Below are positions 8,332-19,640 of a DNA stretch of 64,000 nucleotides, one piece after another. The notes beneath the pieces were generated by a model, which saw only the letters and a list, made by a program, of their open reading frames with translations, searched no databases and was not told where the DNA came from. The DNA comes from Kallotenue papyrolyticum (lineage in GTDB: Bacteria; Chloroflexota; Chloroflexia; Chloroflexales; Kallotenuaceae). The first letter of the stretch is position 1. Each line of letters begins with the position of its first letter. Made by a program: the position numbers and the translations under genes. The stretch is taken from NCBI RefSeq assembly GCF_000526415.1, contig NZ_JAGA01000002.1, positions 1,728,001 through 1,792,000 on the forward strand, read 5' to 3'.

Positions 8332-9444
8332 ATGCATGCAAGACTGATCGCAACCGGCGTGCTGGGCGTAGCGGCGCTGGGCTTGGCAGTCTACCGCGCC
8401 GCCCGGCGCAACGCAACGGCAGACGACCGTCAGGCGGCTACACGGCCGGCGCCTGAAGCGCGTGGTACAATGCCGCCGCAACAACCGGCCCACAACCAGG
8501 CGAAGGCTATGAGCACACCACTGACCACCGCTTCCCCCGACAGGCAGGCCACCCACCCGCGGCGCGTGCCGCGCTGGCTGCTGGTGGCGCCACCGCTGGC
8601 ACTGCTGGGGCTGATCGGCGTGACGGCGCTGCTGCCGGGCGATTACCGCATCGCCTCGACGCTGGGCATCGTGCAGGGCCTGGGCGAGTTTCTGCCGATT
8701 TCGTCCTCGGCGCACCTGATCCTCACGCCCTGGCTCTTCGGCTGGAACCAGCGTCCGGCAGCCTTTTTCAACACGCTGACCTATGATGTCGCGCTGCACC
8801 TGGGCACGTTGCTGGCGCTGCTCGGCTTCTTCTGGCGCGACTGGATCAGCCTGCTGCGCGCCGCGCCCCGTCCGCGCACGCCGGATGGTCGCCTCTTCTG
8901 GCTGATCGCGTTGGCCTCGCTGCCGGGAGCGGCGATCGGTTTTGTGCTCGACAGCGTTGCCGAGGACTATTTTCGCGACCAGTACCTGGTGATTGCCGCA
9001 GCGCTGGCGGTGATGGGCGTGATCCTCTACCTGGCCGACCGGCTGGGCGCGCGCCGCGTTGAACTGGAGGGGATCGGCTGGGGGCGCGCCCTGCTGATCG
9101 GCCTGGCGCAGTCGCTGGCCTTTGTGCCGGGCGTGTCGCGCTCCGGCTCGACCATGACCATGGGCCGCGCCCTGGGGCTGACGCGCGAAACCGCGGCGCG
9201 CTTTTCGTTTCTGATGTCGGCGCCGATCACTGCCGGCGCGCTGCTCTGGAAGCTCAAGGATGTCGAGCCCGCGGTGATGACGGCAGTGCCCTTCTGGCTG
9301 GGCATTGGCATGTCGTTTGCCGTGGGTGTGCTGGCGATCGGCTTTCTGCTGCGCTACCTGCGTTCCAACAGTTTTCTGCCGTTTGTGATCTATCGCCTGG
9401 CGCTGGCCGCGCTGGTGGTGATCGTGTATATTGCGCGCGGGTGA
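8332..9444 (+). CDS. uppP: Undecaprenyl-diphosphatase (UppP/BacA family)
   Basis: Integral membrane phosphatase that recycles undecaprenyl diphosphate to the monophosphate for peptidoglycan and other envelope polymers. It carries the two BacA signatures: QGLGEFLPISSSAHL (catalytic Glu and Ser) and GLAQSLAFVPGVSRSGSTM (Arg/Ser). The core is about 270 residues. With the chosen start the protein is 370 residues and gains an N-terminal membrane segment (LIATGVLGVAALGLAVY) and a polar linker. ATG at 8332 is supported by AGGTGAT, a perfect 7-base match to the anti-SD, six bases upstream. An internal ATG at 8509 gives a more usual 311 residues and has an extended -10 (TGGTACAAT, 8463-8471) upstream, so two products are possible. 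Confidence 0.88.
   Translation: MHARLIATGVLGVAALGLAVYRAARRNATADDRQAATRPAPEARGTMPPQQPAHNQAKAMSTPLTTASPDRQATHPRRVPRWLLVAPPLALLGLIGVTALLPGDYRIASTLGIVQGLGEFLPISSSAHLILTPWLFGWNQRPAAFFNTLTYDVALHLGTLLALLGFFWRDWISLLRAAPRPRTPDGRLFWLIALASLPGAAIGFVLDSVAEDYFRDQYLVIAAALAVMGVILYLADRLGARRVELEGIGWGRALLIGLAQSLAFVPGVSRSGSTMTMGRALGLTRETAARFSFLMSAPITAGALLWKLKDVEPAVMTAVPFWLGIGMSFAVGVLAIGFLLRYLRSNSFLPFVIYRLALAALVVIVYIARG
8463..8471 (+). promoter_or_regulatory. Internal extended -10 inside uppP 5' region
   Basis: TGGTACAAT lies 38 bases before the internal ATG at 8509, the start that gives a family-length UppP. No -35 is seen. It could produce a short-form transcript, or it could be chance. Confidence 0.3.
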
Positions 9445-9447
9445 GCG

Positions 9448-10020
9448 ATGCGCGCCTGGTTGCGCCAGCGGCTGCTGTTGCCCGGCTTCGGACGTGGGGT
9501 GCTGGCGGGCGTGCTGCTGACGCTGGCGCTGCTGCTGATCGCCCTGCGCCTGCTGAGCTTCGTGGCCGCGCCGCTGCCGCCCGTGCCGGCTGCCGGACCA
9601 CCGGAGGTGCGCGTGAGTCTATCGCGTGCGCTGTTGGAGCGGCTGATCGCCGATGCGCTGGCCGAGGTGCAGGTGCCGCTGGTCACGCTGCGCGATCCGC
9701 GGCTGGCTTTGGGCGACGGTGGCCGTTTCGCCCTGCAGCTGCGCGGTGAGACGCTGCTGGGCGCGCAGCCGATTACCCTGCAGATGCGCGTTGTGCCGGC
9801 AGGGGTGGGCGTGGGCGTGCTGACCGAGCGCGCCGAGCTGGGCGGGCTGCGCACCGGTGCCGGCCCATTGACCCAGCGCCTCGACGCGGCAATCAACGCC
9901 GAGCTGGCACGGCAGCTTGCGTTTGCACAAGACTTTGCTGTCACCGGTGTGGACAGCAGCGCCGGCGAGGTGATGGTCACAGCGCGGCTGCGCACGCCGG
10001 GCGAGCACGCCACGCCCTGA
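9448..10020 (+). CDS. Membrane-anchored hypothetical, possibly lipid-binding (DUF2140/LmeA-like)
   Basis: 190 residues: Arg-rich N-terminus, one membrane helix (about 16-41), a Pro-rich spacer, then an exported alpha/beta domain of about 135 residues. The layout recalls small periplasmic lipid-binding anchors (DUF2140 or DUF2993 groups): repeated strands such as GGRFALQLRGETLLGAQPI and ITLQMRVVPAG, then a helix rich in Leu and Ala (LTQRLDAAINAELARQLAF). I do not recognise a catalytic motif. It starts three bases after the uppP stop, so translation is probably coupled and the protein may serve the same envelope-lipid process; that is inference. Confidence 0.6.
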   Translation: MRAWLRQRLLLPGFGRGVLAGVLLTLALLLIALRLLSFVAAPLPPVPAAGPPEVRVSLSRALLERLIADALAEVQVPLVTLRDPRLALGDGGRFALQLRGETLLGAQPITLQMRVVPAGVGVGVLTERAELGGLRTGAGPLTQRLDAAINAELARQLAFAQDFAVTGVDSSAGEVMVTARLRTPGEHATP

Positions 10021-10029
10021 GTACAGCAG

Positions 10030-10063
10030 CAGGCGCCGGTGGTGCACGTACCACCGACGCCTG
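10030..10063. terminator. Bidirectional hairpin between convergent genes
   Basis: 14-base-pair stem with a single mismatch (arms 10030-10043 and 10050-10063, loop GCACGT) between the stop at 10020 and the convergent stop at 10084. No T-run on either side. Confidence 0.6.
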
Positions 10064-10083
10064 GGCCAGACCAACACCAGCGC

Positions 10084-10341
10084 TTAACGAACGCGCTCGG
10101 CCAGATCGCGCAACTGGCCCGTGGCATCCTCGCTGCCGGGCCGCAACAGCTTGTGGTAGAGGCCTACCAGCAGAAAGGTCGGCGGCCACTTGCCGATAAA
10201 GTCAGCCCAGTTCTTTTTGCCAATCAACTGAAAAATCAGCGACGCGAGGATCGACAGAATACCAAGCGAGTACCAGACCTGGCTCGGTACCTGATCGACA
10301 ATTTCGAACAACGCGTTTTGCGGATTGCGATGGTCCTGCAC
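10084..10341 (-). CDS. Small hypothetical membrane protein (85 residues)
   Basis: Has a hydrophobic stretch VWYSLGILSILASLIFQLIG, a short basic loop (KKNWADFIGKW), a second hydrophobic stretch (PPTFLLVGLYHKLL) and a charged tail (ATGQLRDLAERVR). No family recognised. The start is GTG at 10341, preceded by AAGGAGAA with suitable spacing; the reading frame is open further upstream, but that extension overlaps the clpB start and has unlikely composition. It is transcribed away from clpB, so the two share a control region at 10342-10513. Confidence 0.6.
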   Translation of the reverse strand: MQDHRNPQNALFEIVDQVPSQVWYSLGILSILASLIFQLIGKKNWADFIGKWPPTFLLVGLYHKLLRPGSEDATGQLRDLAERVR

Positions 10342-10401
10342 GGCCGTTCTCCTTCCCTCGTTGGCCTTGTTTGCCGGTCGATAACCGGCGCATAGACGCT
10401 G

Positions 10402-10420
10402 GTGGCAAGAAGAGTGCCAC
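10402..10420. promoter_or_regulatory. Inverted repeat in the clpB upstream region
   Basis: GTGGCA-N7-TGCCAC, perfect 6-base arms, midway between two divergent starts. It does not match CIRCE (TTAGCACTC-N9-GAGTGCTAA) or HAIR. Possible operator for an unknown regulator. Confidence 0.3.
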
Positions 10421-10513
10421 TGCGGGCGTGTCCTACGCAACATCCATGGCCTTACGCGCGTCCAAGCGTTACCGGTCATGGCCGATGACGCGGCCCTGGA
10501 AAGGATCACTGGG

Positions 10514-13138
<2,625 letters not shown>

Positions 13139-13156
13139 CCCCTGTCCTGCTCGGCT

Positions 13157-13189
13157 GCGCCGCCGATCGCTGCACGGGGTCGGCGGCGC
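13157..13189 (+). terminator. Hairpin downstream of clpB
   Basis: Perfect 10-base-pair GC stem (GCGCCGCCGA / TCGGCGGCGC) with a 13-base loop, 18 bases after the clpB stop; no T-run. The rest of the gap up to 13351 shows no gene. Confidence 0.5.
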
Positions 13190-13351
13190 GCGGCGCGGCT
13201 TCCCCGGGGATGGCCCTGCCGCCGGTCGCCAAAACGGATAGACCGGCCTAGCCCTGAGTACTATATCCTGCCGCGGACTTTTCCCGTATCCTGACGCCCA
13301 GCACTGCCGATCGCGCAACGCGCGCTGACGCTCCTGGGTTGGAGGTAACGG

Positions 13352-13711
13352 ATGAGCGCGACTATCCTGGTCGTCGATGACAGCAAGCTGGTCACCGATA
13401 TCGTCAAAATGCGTCTCGAGATGCACGGCTATGAGGTCGAAGTCGCCCACAGCGGCGAGGATGGCCTGCGGCGCGTGCAGGATGTGCTGCCCGATCTGGT
13501 GGTTCTGGATGTCCAGATGCCGGGGATCGACGGCTACGAAGTCTGCCGGCGGTTGCGCTCCCAGCCGGCGCTGGAGGATTTGCCGATCATCATGCTCACC
13601 TCCATGGACGACCGGCACGCCGGCTTTGAAGCGGGCGTGGACGACTATCTCAACAAGGATCTCGATCTGCTCGACCTGCCCAACCGCGTCAGAGTGCTGC
13701 TCGGCGTGTAG
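13352..13711 (+). CDS. Single-domain response regulator (CheY-like)
   Basis: 119-residue stand-alone receiver domain. Acidic pair Asp9-Asp10, phospho-acceptor Asp53 (LVVLDVQMPG), Thr83 (MLTSMDD) and conserved Lys102, followed by Asp rather than the usual Pro. SD GGAGGT lies six bases upstream. It is 51 bases before cheB, so it may be the output of the same chemosensory-type pathway. No output domain is present; it should act through protein contact. The kinase that phosphorylates it is not adjacent. Confidence 0.85.
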   Translation: MSATILVVDDSKLVTDIVKMRLEMHGYEVEVAHSGEDGLRRVQDVLPDLVVLDVQMPGIDGYEVCRRLRSQPALEDLPIIMLTSMDDRHAGFEAGVDDYLNKDLDLLDLPNRVRVLLGV

Positions 13712-13762
13712 CATGGATACCACGAGCATACGACGCGCACACATCTGCGCAGGCATGATCCT

Positions 13763-14989
13763 ATGACCATACGCGTACTGGTCGTCGATGACTCGGCGCT
13801 GATGCGGCGCGCGCTGACGGCGCTGCTGGCCTCCGATCCCGAGATCGAGGTGGTGGGCACGGCGTCCGACGGTCGAGCGGCGATCGAGCAGGTGGCGGCA
13901 CTACGGCCGGATGTGATCACCATGGATGTGCGTATGCCGATCATGGACGGCGCGCAAACAACCGAGCACATCATGGCCTACTATCCGACGCCGATCCTGG
14001 TGCTGACGGCGTCGCTGAGTCGCTTTGACGTCGATATCACCTTCAAAATGCTGGGTCTGGGCGCGCTGGATGTGATGGAAAAACCGCCGGGCGGCGATCC
14101 GGCCGGTCTCGAGCGCGCGCGGCTGGATCTGATCCGTCGCGTCAAAATGCTATCGCGCGTGCGCGTAGTGACCCATCTGCGCGGGCGGCGCCGCTCGGTG
14201 GCCGATTTGAACACCGCGGCAGGCCAACGCAACGCGCCGGTGGGCGGGCCGCGGCACCGCCGCGGATCGCGGCCGCTGGGCACGGGTAGCCTGCGTCGCG
14301 GCCACGGCTCGGCGCCCTTGCGCCCGCCCGAACCACTGCGCCGCAGCCATGGCGCGCGTCTGCTGACGCCCGCTGCGCCGCCGGCGCCGCGCACGGCGCT
14401 GGGTGGCGCCCGGCACGTGGTGGTGATCGGCGCGTCGACGGGCGGCCCCCGCGTGGTGCAACAGATTCTGCGCGAGCTGCCGCCGAGCTTTCCGGCAGCA
14501 GTGCTGGTGGTGCAACATATTGCCGACGGCTTTACCGCTGGCATGGTAGACTGGCTGGATGCCTGCTGCGCCCTGCCGGTCGCGCTGGCGAGCGCGGGTG
14601 ATCTGGCGCTGCCGGGGCATGTCTATGTCGCGCCCGACAATCTGCATCTGCTGATCGACCGTGAAGGCGTGCTGGGGCTGTCGCCGCATCCGGCGTTGCT
14701 GCAACGCCCATCGGTAGATGTTACTATGGAGCGCGCCGCCGAGGCCTATGGCGCGCGCGTAATCGGGGTCTTACTCACAGGCATGGGCCGCGATGGTGCC
14801 ATTGGCCTGGGGGCGATTCGGCGCGCCGGCGGCTACACGATTGCCCAGGACGGCGACTCATGCGTGGTGTTTGGCATGCCACGCGCGGCGATCGAAGTCG
14901 GCGCAGCCTGCGAGGTGTTGCGGCCCGAAGCGATCGCCGGGCGGCTGCAGATGTTGTTGCGCGATGCCATAGCGCGGGAGCGGCCCTGA
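13763..14989 (+). CDS. cheB: Protein-glutamate methylesterase CheB
   Basis: Removes methyl groups from, or deamidates, chemoreceptor glutamines/glutamates. Receiver domain 1-115 with acidic Asp9-Asp10, phospho-Asp55 and Lys107-Pro108. A long Arg/Pro/Gly-rich linker (about 115-215) follows, roughly 90 residues and much longer than in typical CheB. The catalytic domain has the Ser-His-Asp triad visible as Ser226 (GASTGG), His253 (VVQHIADGF) and Asp345 (GMGRDG). 408 residues. It overlaps cheR by one base (TGATG), so translation is coupled. No receptor or CheA gene is in the window. Confidence 0.92.
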   Translation: MTIRVLVVDDSALMRRALTALLASDPEIEVVGTASDGRAAIEQVAALRPDVITMDVRMPIMDGAQTTEHIMAYYPTPILVLTASLSRFDVDITFKMLGLGALDVMEKPPGGDPAGLERARLDLIRRVKMLSRVRVVTHLRGRRRSVADLNTAAGQRNAPVGGPRHRRGSRPLGTGSLRRGHGSAPLRPPEPLRRSHGARLLTPAAPPAPRTALGGARHVVVIGASTGGPRVVQQILRELPPSFPAAVLVVQHIADGFTAGMVDWLDACCALPVALASAGDLALPGHVYVAPDNLHLLIDREGVLGLSPHPALLQRPSVDVTMERAAEAYGARVIGVLLTGMGRDGAIGLGAIRRAGGYTIAQDGDSCVVFGMPRAAIEVGAACEVLRPEAIAGRLQMLLRDAIARERP

Positions 14990-16434
14990 TGCGACCAACG
15001 CTGTCCACAGCTCAGTTTCATGCCCTGGCGCGGCGCATCGCCGACTACAGCGGCTTTCTGCTGGATGGCGGGCGCCATCGCTCGCTGGAGAGCGCACTCG
15101 CGGTGCGCATGGAAGCCTTGGGCATCGCGACGACCGCCGCCTACCTTCAACGCCTGGACGACGCCGAACTGCACCGCTTGACCGAGCTGGTGGTCAATCA
15201 CGAGACGCAGTTTTTTCGCACGCCGGCGCACCATCGTGCCCTGCGCGAGCAGATCATCCCCGCTTTTCACCGCGAGCGGCCCCAGGCGCTGGCGTTGCGC
15301 TGTTGGAGCGCGGGCTGCTCCACCGGCGAAGAGCCCTATTCCATCGCCATCTCGGCGCTGGAGGTGCTGGGCGATCCGCCGCAGCGACCGGTAGAGATCT
15401 TTGCCACCGACATTAGCTCGCAGGCACTGGCGCGCGCGTTGGAGGCACGCTACCGCGGGCGGGCGCTGACCAACGTCGCGCCCGGCGAGTTGCAACGCTA
15501 CTTCGCGCGCGAACCGGATGGCGCGTACCTGGTCAAGCCCGCGGTGCGCAGCCTGGTGCGTTTCGAGCAGCACAACCTGCAGGAACCGTTTCCGGCTTGG
15601 GCGCGTGCCCTGGATATCATCTTCTGCCAGAATGTCACGATCTACTTCAGCGTCGAAACCTGTCGCCTGCTGATGGGCCGCTTCTACGATGCGTTGACGC
15701 CGGGTGGGTATCTGGTGCTGGGCTACAGCGAGACGCTGTGGCGCATCTTCGACCGCTTCGAAACGGTCGAGGTTTCCGGCGCCTTTGTGTATCGCAAGCC
15801 CGTGCCGCGGGTCGTTGCCCCGCGGCCAACGCCGCCGGAACGCCGCGTCATGTCCCAGACGCCGGCGGTGCGACCGGCGCGGCGACATAGTCCGCCCGTG
15901 AGTCGGCATGGCAGCACACCACCGCCGGTCGATCATCTGGAGCAGGGGCTGGCCCTGCTGCGGGCGGGTGCATTGGAGCAGGCGTTGACCGAGCTCCAGC
16001 GCGTGCCGGTCGATCACGCGCGCTATCCGCAGGCGCTGGCGGCGATCGCCCGCATCCATGCCGATCGCGGCGAGGTGGATATGGCTGCCGCCGAAGCGCG
16101 CCGCGCGATCGAACTCGATCCCTTGACCCACGAAGCCCATCTGCTGCTGGGCATGTTGGCGGCCAACCATGAGGATTGGGATGAGGCGGTGCGCCATCTG
16201 GAGCGCGTCCGCTACCTCGATCCTACCGGACCGCTGCCTTCGTTTCATCTGGCCAACGCCTATCGCGGGCAGCAGCGCCGCGATCTGGCGGCGCGCGAAT
16301 ACCGCAGTGCGTTGCGGAAGCTGGAAGCGTTCGAGCCGACGGCTATGCTGGACGGTGTTACGGTGGCATGGCTGCGCGAGACGTGCCAACGGTATCTACA
16401 GCACCTTGAGCGGGATCAGATCCATCAGCGTTAG
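14989..16434 (+). CDS. cheR: CheR methyltransferase with C-terminal TPR repeats
   Basis: SAM-dependent methyltransferase that methylates receptor glutamates, opposing CheB. 481 residues: N-terminal helical domain (1-75), catalytic domain with SAM motif WSAGCSTGEEPYS (about 105-117), ATDISSQAL and FCQNVTIYF (CheR signature), then a Pro/Arg linker and at least three TPR-like repeats (about 310-470; for example VDMAAAEARRAIELDPLTHE). TPR-bearing CheR proteins usually belong to alternative chemosensory systems rather than flagellar taxis. The ATG overlapping the cheB stop is chosen; the upstream open frame lies inside cheB. Confidence 0.92.
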   Translation: MRPTLSTAQFHALARRIADYSGFLLDGGRHRSLESALAVRMEALGIATTAAYLQRLDDAELHRLTELVVNHETQFFRTPAHHRALREQIIPAFHRERPQALALRCWSAGCSTGEEPYSIAISALEVLGDPPQRPVEIFATDISSQALARALEARYRGRALTNVAPGELQRYFAREPDGAYLVKPAVRSLVRFEQHNLQEPFPAWARALDIIFCQNVTIYFSVETCRLLMGRFYDALTPGGYLVLGYSETLWRIFDRFETVEVSGAFVYRKPVPRVVAPRPTPPERRVMSQTPAVRPARRHSPPVSRHGSTPPPVDHLEQGLALLRAGALEQALTELQRVPVDHARYPQALAAIARIHADRGEVDMAAAEARRAIELDPLTHEAHLLLGMLAANHEDWDEAVRHLERVRYLDPTGPLPSFHLANAYRGQQRRDLAAREYRSALRKLEAFEPTAMLDGVTVAWLRETCQRYLQHLERDQIHQR

Positions 16435-16448
16435 ATCGGAAGCTGCGT

Positions 16449-17519
16449 ATGACCTGGACCAGTCTTGTAAGCCATCGTTCCCCCCACCGGCGACAGACCG
16501 GACGGGCCGTTCTGCCGGAGATGCCGGCATCTGCGGCGCGCGAGCACGCCGATCTGGCGCAGGATCTGCGCATGGCGCGCGAACTGCAGCAGGGCTTGCT
16601 GCTGCAGGCCGCGCCGCGCCTCCCGCAATGGGAGATCGCCGCCACGTCGCTGCCGGCGACCGAACTGGGCGGCGATGTGTACGACTTCCCGGCGCTGCAT
16701 AGCGGCTGGCAGGGCTTGATGATCGGCGATGTCTCGGGCCATGGCCTGACCGCCGCGTTGCGCATGGCCGTAGCGCGCACGCTGTTTCGCCAGATCGCGC
16801 GCGAAGGGTTGGGGCCGGGCGAGACTCTGGCGCAGTTGAATCGCGCGCTGATCGACGAGATGCCGCATGGCATGACTACCATGATCTACATGCATCTCGA
16901 AACGGGCAGCGGCACGTTGCAGATCGCCAACGCCGGCCATACCTTTCCGGTGATCATCGGCGAGCAGGTGCGCGAACTGGAGCTGACCGGGTTGCCCTTG
17001 GGCATCGATCCGGATGCCGAGTATGCAACCATGACGACTACCCTGGCGCCGGGCGAGACGATCCTGCTCTACACCGATGGCCTTACCGAGGCCAGCGACG
17101 CGCACGAGCGTATGTACGGCTTCCACCGCCTGCGTGGGCTGTTGTTGCGCCACCAGCGCCAGCGTCCCCGCTCGCTGATGGCCACCGTGCTGGGCGCGGT
17201 CAAAAGCTGGAGCGACAACGCGCTGGCCGACGATCTGACCATGGTGGTCTTGCGCCGGCGTCTGCCCCAGCTCTCTGCCGAGCTACACCTGATTAGTTTG
17301 GATGTGATCGGCGAGAGCAACACGGCGGCGATTTGGCGCGAGTTGGGCACACCGCCGGAGTCGGTTGAAGCCTGGTGGGAACTGTTGCCACAGTTGGGCG
17401 CCCTGGCGCAAGCGCGCTGTGGGCGCGCGCTGAGTCGCGATTTGATTTCGCAGGTGCGCGTTGCCCTGGATGATTACCGGGCGCGGGAGCAGATTGCGGT
17501 CGCGACCTGTCACCTTTGA
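16449..17519 (+). CDS. SpoIIE/RsbU-type serine phosphatase
   Basis: PP2C-like phosphatase expected to dephosphorylate a STAS anti-sigma-factor antagonist. A coiled-coil linker (ARELQQGLLLQAAP, about 43-56) precedes the catalytic domain (about 60-275), with metal-binding Asp76 (LGGDVYDF), Asp94 (GDVSGHG), TDGLTEA and DDLTMVVL. The final 80 residues are an unrecognised helical domain. There is no obvious N-terminal sensor, so control is probably through partners. It starts 14 bases after cheR, and RsbW-like and STAS genes follow one gene later. The set makes a partner-switching module, coupled by position to CheB/CheR. Confidence 0.85.
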   Translation: MTWTSLVSHRSPHRRQTGRAVLPEMPASAAREHADLAQDLRMARELQQGLLLQAAPRLPQWEIAATSLPATELGGDVYDFPALHSGWQGLMIGDVSGHGLTAALRMAVARTLFRQIAREGLGPGETLAQLNRALIDEMPHGMTTMIYMHLETGSGTLQIANAGHTFPVIIGEQVRELELTGLPLGIDPDAEYATMTTTLAPGETILLYTDGLTEASDAHERMYGFHRLRGLLLRHQRQRPRSLMATVLGAVKSWSDNALADDLTMVVLRRRLPQLSAELHLISLDVIGESNTAAIWRELGTPPESVEAWWELLPQLGALAQARCGRALSRDLISQVRVALDDYRAREQIAVATCHL

Positions 17520-17534
17520 GCCAAGGAGCCTGCG

Positions 17535-19079
17535 ATGACGACGGGTGAGGCGCTCCTGTTCATGCCGCTCGATCTGGATACCTTTTTGGGTAGCGAGCGG
17601 TTCATGGACGGCTCCGAACTCGGCAAGGCCTTTAATCAGGGCATTCGCGCCTACCTGCATGCGCAGTATCGCGAAGCGGTCGAGTGCTTCAAGGCAGCCT
17701 TAATCGCTGCGTATGTGGATGACGGTCGCGCGATCCTGGCCGAGCGCGAGCGGGCGATTATCTACCTCTACATCGGCAATGCGCGCGCCTATGCCGAGGA
17801 GTGGGATGCCGCGTTGCTGGAGTACCTCGAGGCGGTCAATACCGACCCGTCGCTGACCGAAGCGCACTACAATCTGGGGGTGGCCTTTGCCGCCGTGGGC
17901 CAGTTCGACCGGGCGATCGCCGCCTTCAAGGAAGCGCTCGAACAGAACGAGATGCTCTACGAGGCGCACTTCGCGCTGGGCCGCTGCTACCAGCATCTCA
18001 ACGACTCGGTGCGTGCCTATATCCACTACGCTGCGGCCCGCGAGGTGCGGCCCCATGCCGCCGAGCCGCTGTACTACATGGGCCTGATGCATCAGCGCCA
18101 TGGCGCGCACGAGCTGGCACGCCGCTGCTTCGCCGAAGCGCTGCGCGTCGAGCCGACGTTCGTCGGGCCTGAAGCGGAGACCGCCGCCGTGGGCGAGCAG
18201 AGCGAAAGCGAGACGGTGGCCTGGTACTACCGTTTGTCAGATGATCTCAAGCGTCAGGGCGCGGACGACGAGGCCGAGCGCATCTACCGCGCCTTGCTGG
18301 AGTGGAAGCCGGAAGAGCATCGTGCGCGGCTGCTGCTGGGCAATCTGCTGGTGCGCCAGAAGCGCTTCGAGGAGGCCATGCGCGAATATCTGCAGATCCC
18401 GCAGCCCAGCGGTTTCTATGTGCCGGCGCGTCTGCGGATCGCGGCCGTGCTGCGTCTCAACCGCCACCTCAAGCAGGCCTACACGGTGCTCTACGAATGC
18501 GCGCGACAGTATCCCGACGAAGGGCAGATCTTTCTGCACATGGGCAAGCTGCTCTACGATCTGGGCAAACCGCGTCACGCCGCGCGTGCGCTAGAGCGCG
18601 CCGCCCGTCTGCTGCCGGGCGATGCCTTCACGCTCTACCTACTCGGCTTTATGTACCTGATGATCGGCAAGGATGATTGGGCGATCACCGCCTGGCGGCG
18701 CTCGATCGCGGCCGATCCCAGCGCCACGACGCTGCGCTACGATCTGGCCTGCCTGCTGATCCGGCGCGAACGTTACGATCTGGCTGCCAACGAACTCTCT
18801 GCTGTCCTCCAGGAGCGTCCCGACGACCTGGAAGCCACGTTTCTGCTCGGCACGTGCTACCGCGAACTATCAGAGCCGGCGCGCGCCATTCCACTCTTCG
18901 AGCAGGTGATCGCTGCGCAGCCCAATCACGCACAGGCGCTCTACTATCTGGGGGCCTGCTATCTCCAGACCGGCAATGCGCCGGTGGGACGGGCCTATCT
19001 GCGTCGCTATGATCGGCTGATCGCGCGCGGTGGACGCGCGCGCCGTTTGCCATACCAGGCCCTGCCGGGCGCCGGCTAG
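17535..19079 (+). CDS. Large TPR-repeat protein
   Basis: 514 residues made almost entirely of tetratricopeptide repeats, about 11-12 by eye (for example PSLTEAHYNLGVAFAAVGQF and NHAQALYYLGACYLQTGN). It has no signal peptide or enzymatic domain, so it is probably a cytosolic scaffold. AAGGAG sits nine bases before the ATG. Its place between the SpoIIE-type phosphatase and the RsbW-like kinase, with 15-base gaps on both sides, suggests it organises the partner-switch; this is inference. Confidence 0.8.
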   Translation: MTTGEALLFMPLDLDTFLGSERFMDGSELGKAFNQGIRAYLHAQYREAVECFKAALIAAYVDDGRAILAERERAIIYLYIGNARAYAEEWDAALLEYLEAVNTDPSLTEAHYNLGVAFAAVGQFDRAIAAFKEALEQNEMLYEAHFALGRCYQHLNDSVRAYIHYAAAREVRPHAAEPLYYMGLMHQRHGAHELARRCFAEALRVEPTFVGPEAETAAVGEQSESETVAWYYRLSDDLKRQGADDEAERIYRALLEWKPEEHRARLLLGNLLVRQKRFEEAMREYLQIPQPSGFYVPARLRIAAVLRLNRHLKQAYTVLYECARQYPDEGQIFLHMGKLLYDLGKPRHAARALERAARLLPGDAFTLYLLGFMYLMIGKDDWAITAWRRSIAADPSATTLRYDLACLLIRRERYDLAANELSAVLQERPDDLEATFLLGTCYRELSEPARAIPLFEQVIAAQPNHAQALYYLGACYLQTGNAPVGRAYLRRYDRLIARGGRARRLPYQALPGAG

Positions 19080-19093
19080 CAGGAGGTGCGAAC

Positions 19094-19600
19094 ATGTCCA
19101 TGGCGCCGATCGAGCATAATCCTGAGTCGTGCCGGACTGTTCCCGACAGCGATGTTACAGGGCGGAGTCAACCAATGCACCAAGTCAAGATGTCTATCCC
19201 TTCCGATCCCGCCTTTGAGCGCGTCGTGCGTGCTAGCGCCGCCGAACTGGGAGATACCTTTGGTTTCGATCCAGAGCGGATCGAGGATCTCAAGCTCGCG
19301 GTGAGCGAGGCGGTCAACAACGCCATCGACCACGGCAGCAAACGCCAGGCACATCTGCCGGTGGATATCCTGTTTAGCATCCACGGCGATCTGCTGGAGG
19401 TGCGCATCATCGACTATGGCTCAGGCGTGGAGCGCGTGGATTGGAGTCGGCGTGTGGTCGAAGAGGAGCGTCTGGATGCCGGCATGCTGCGCGGCTTTGG
19501 CATGTATCTAATCCGCGAGCTGGTCGATTCCTGTGAAGTGACCAGTTCCAGCAACGGCACAACCATGACCCTGCGCCTGCATCGTCGGCCAACCCACTGA
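19094..19600 (+). CDS. RsbW-like anti-sigma kinase (HATPase_c_2)
   Basis: Serine kinase/anti-sigma-type protein with a GHKL ATPase fold, 168 residues. N-box SEAVNNAIDHGSK, G1 box DYGSGV and a Gly-rich GFGMYLIRELVD motif are present. The first 30 residues are poorly conserved; an internal ATG (MHQVKMSI) gives a more usual length. The first ATG is kept because AGGAGGT lies directly upstream. Known partners in this family are a STAS antagonist (the next gene) and a sigma factor; no sigma gene is in the window, so the target is unknown. Confidence 0.85.
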   Translation: MSMAPIEHNPESCRTVPDSDVTGRSQPMHQVKMSIPSDPAFERVVRASAAELGDTFGFDPERIEDLKLAVSEAVNNAIDHGSKRQAHLPVDILFSIHGDLLEVRIIDYGSGVERVDWSRRVVEEERLDAGMLRGFGMYLIRELVDSCEVTSSSNGTTMTLRLHRRPTH

Positions 19601-19640
19601 CGATGACGGCCAGGGCGATGCGAGGAAAGGGGCATGTACT

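Noticed and set aside
10342-10513. CIRCE or HAIR heat-shock operator before clpB
   Set aside because: Neither consensus is present; only an unrelated GTGGCA-N7-TGCCAC repeat is found.
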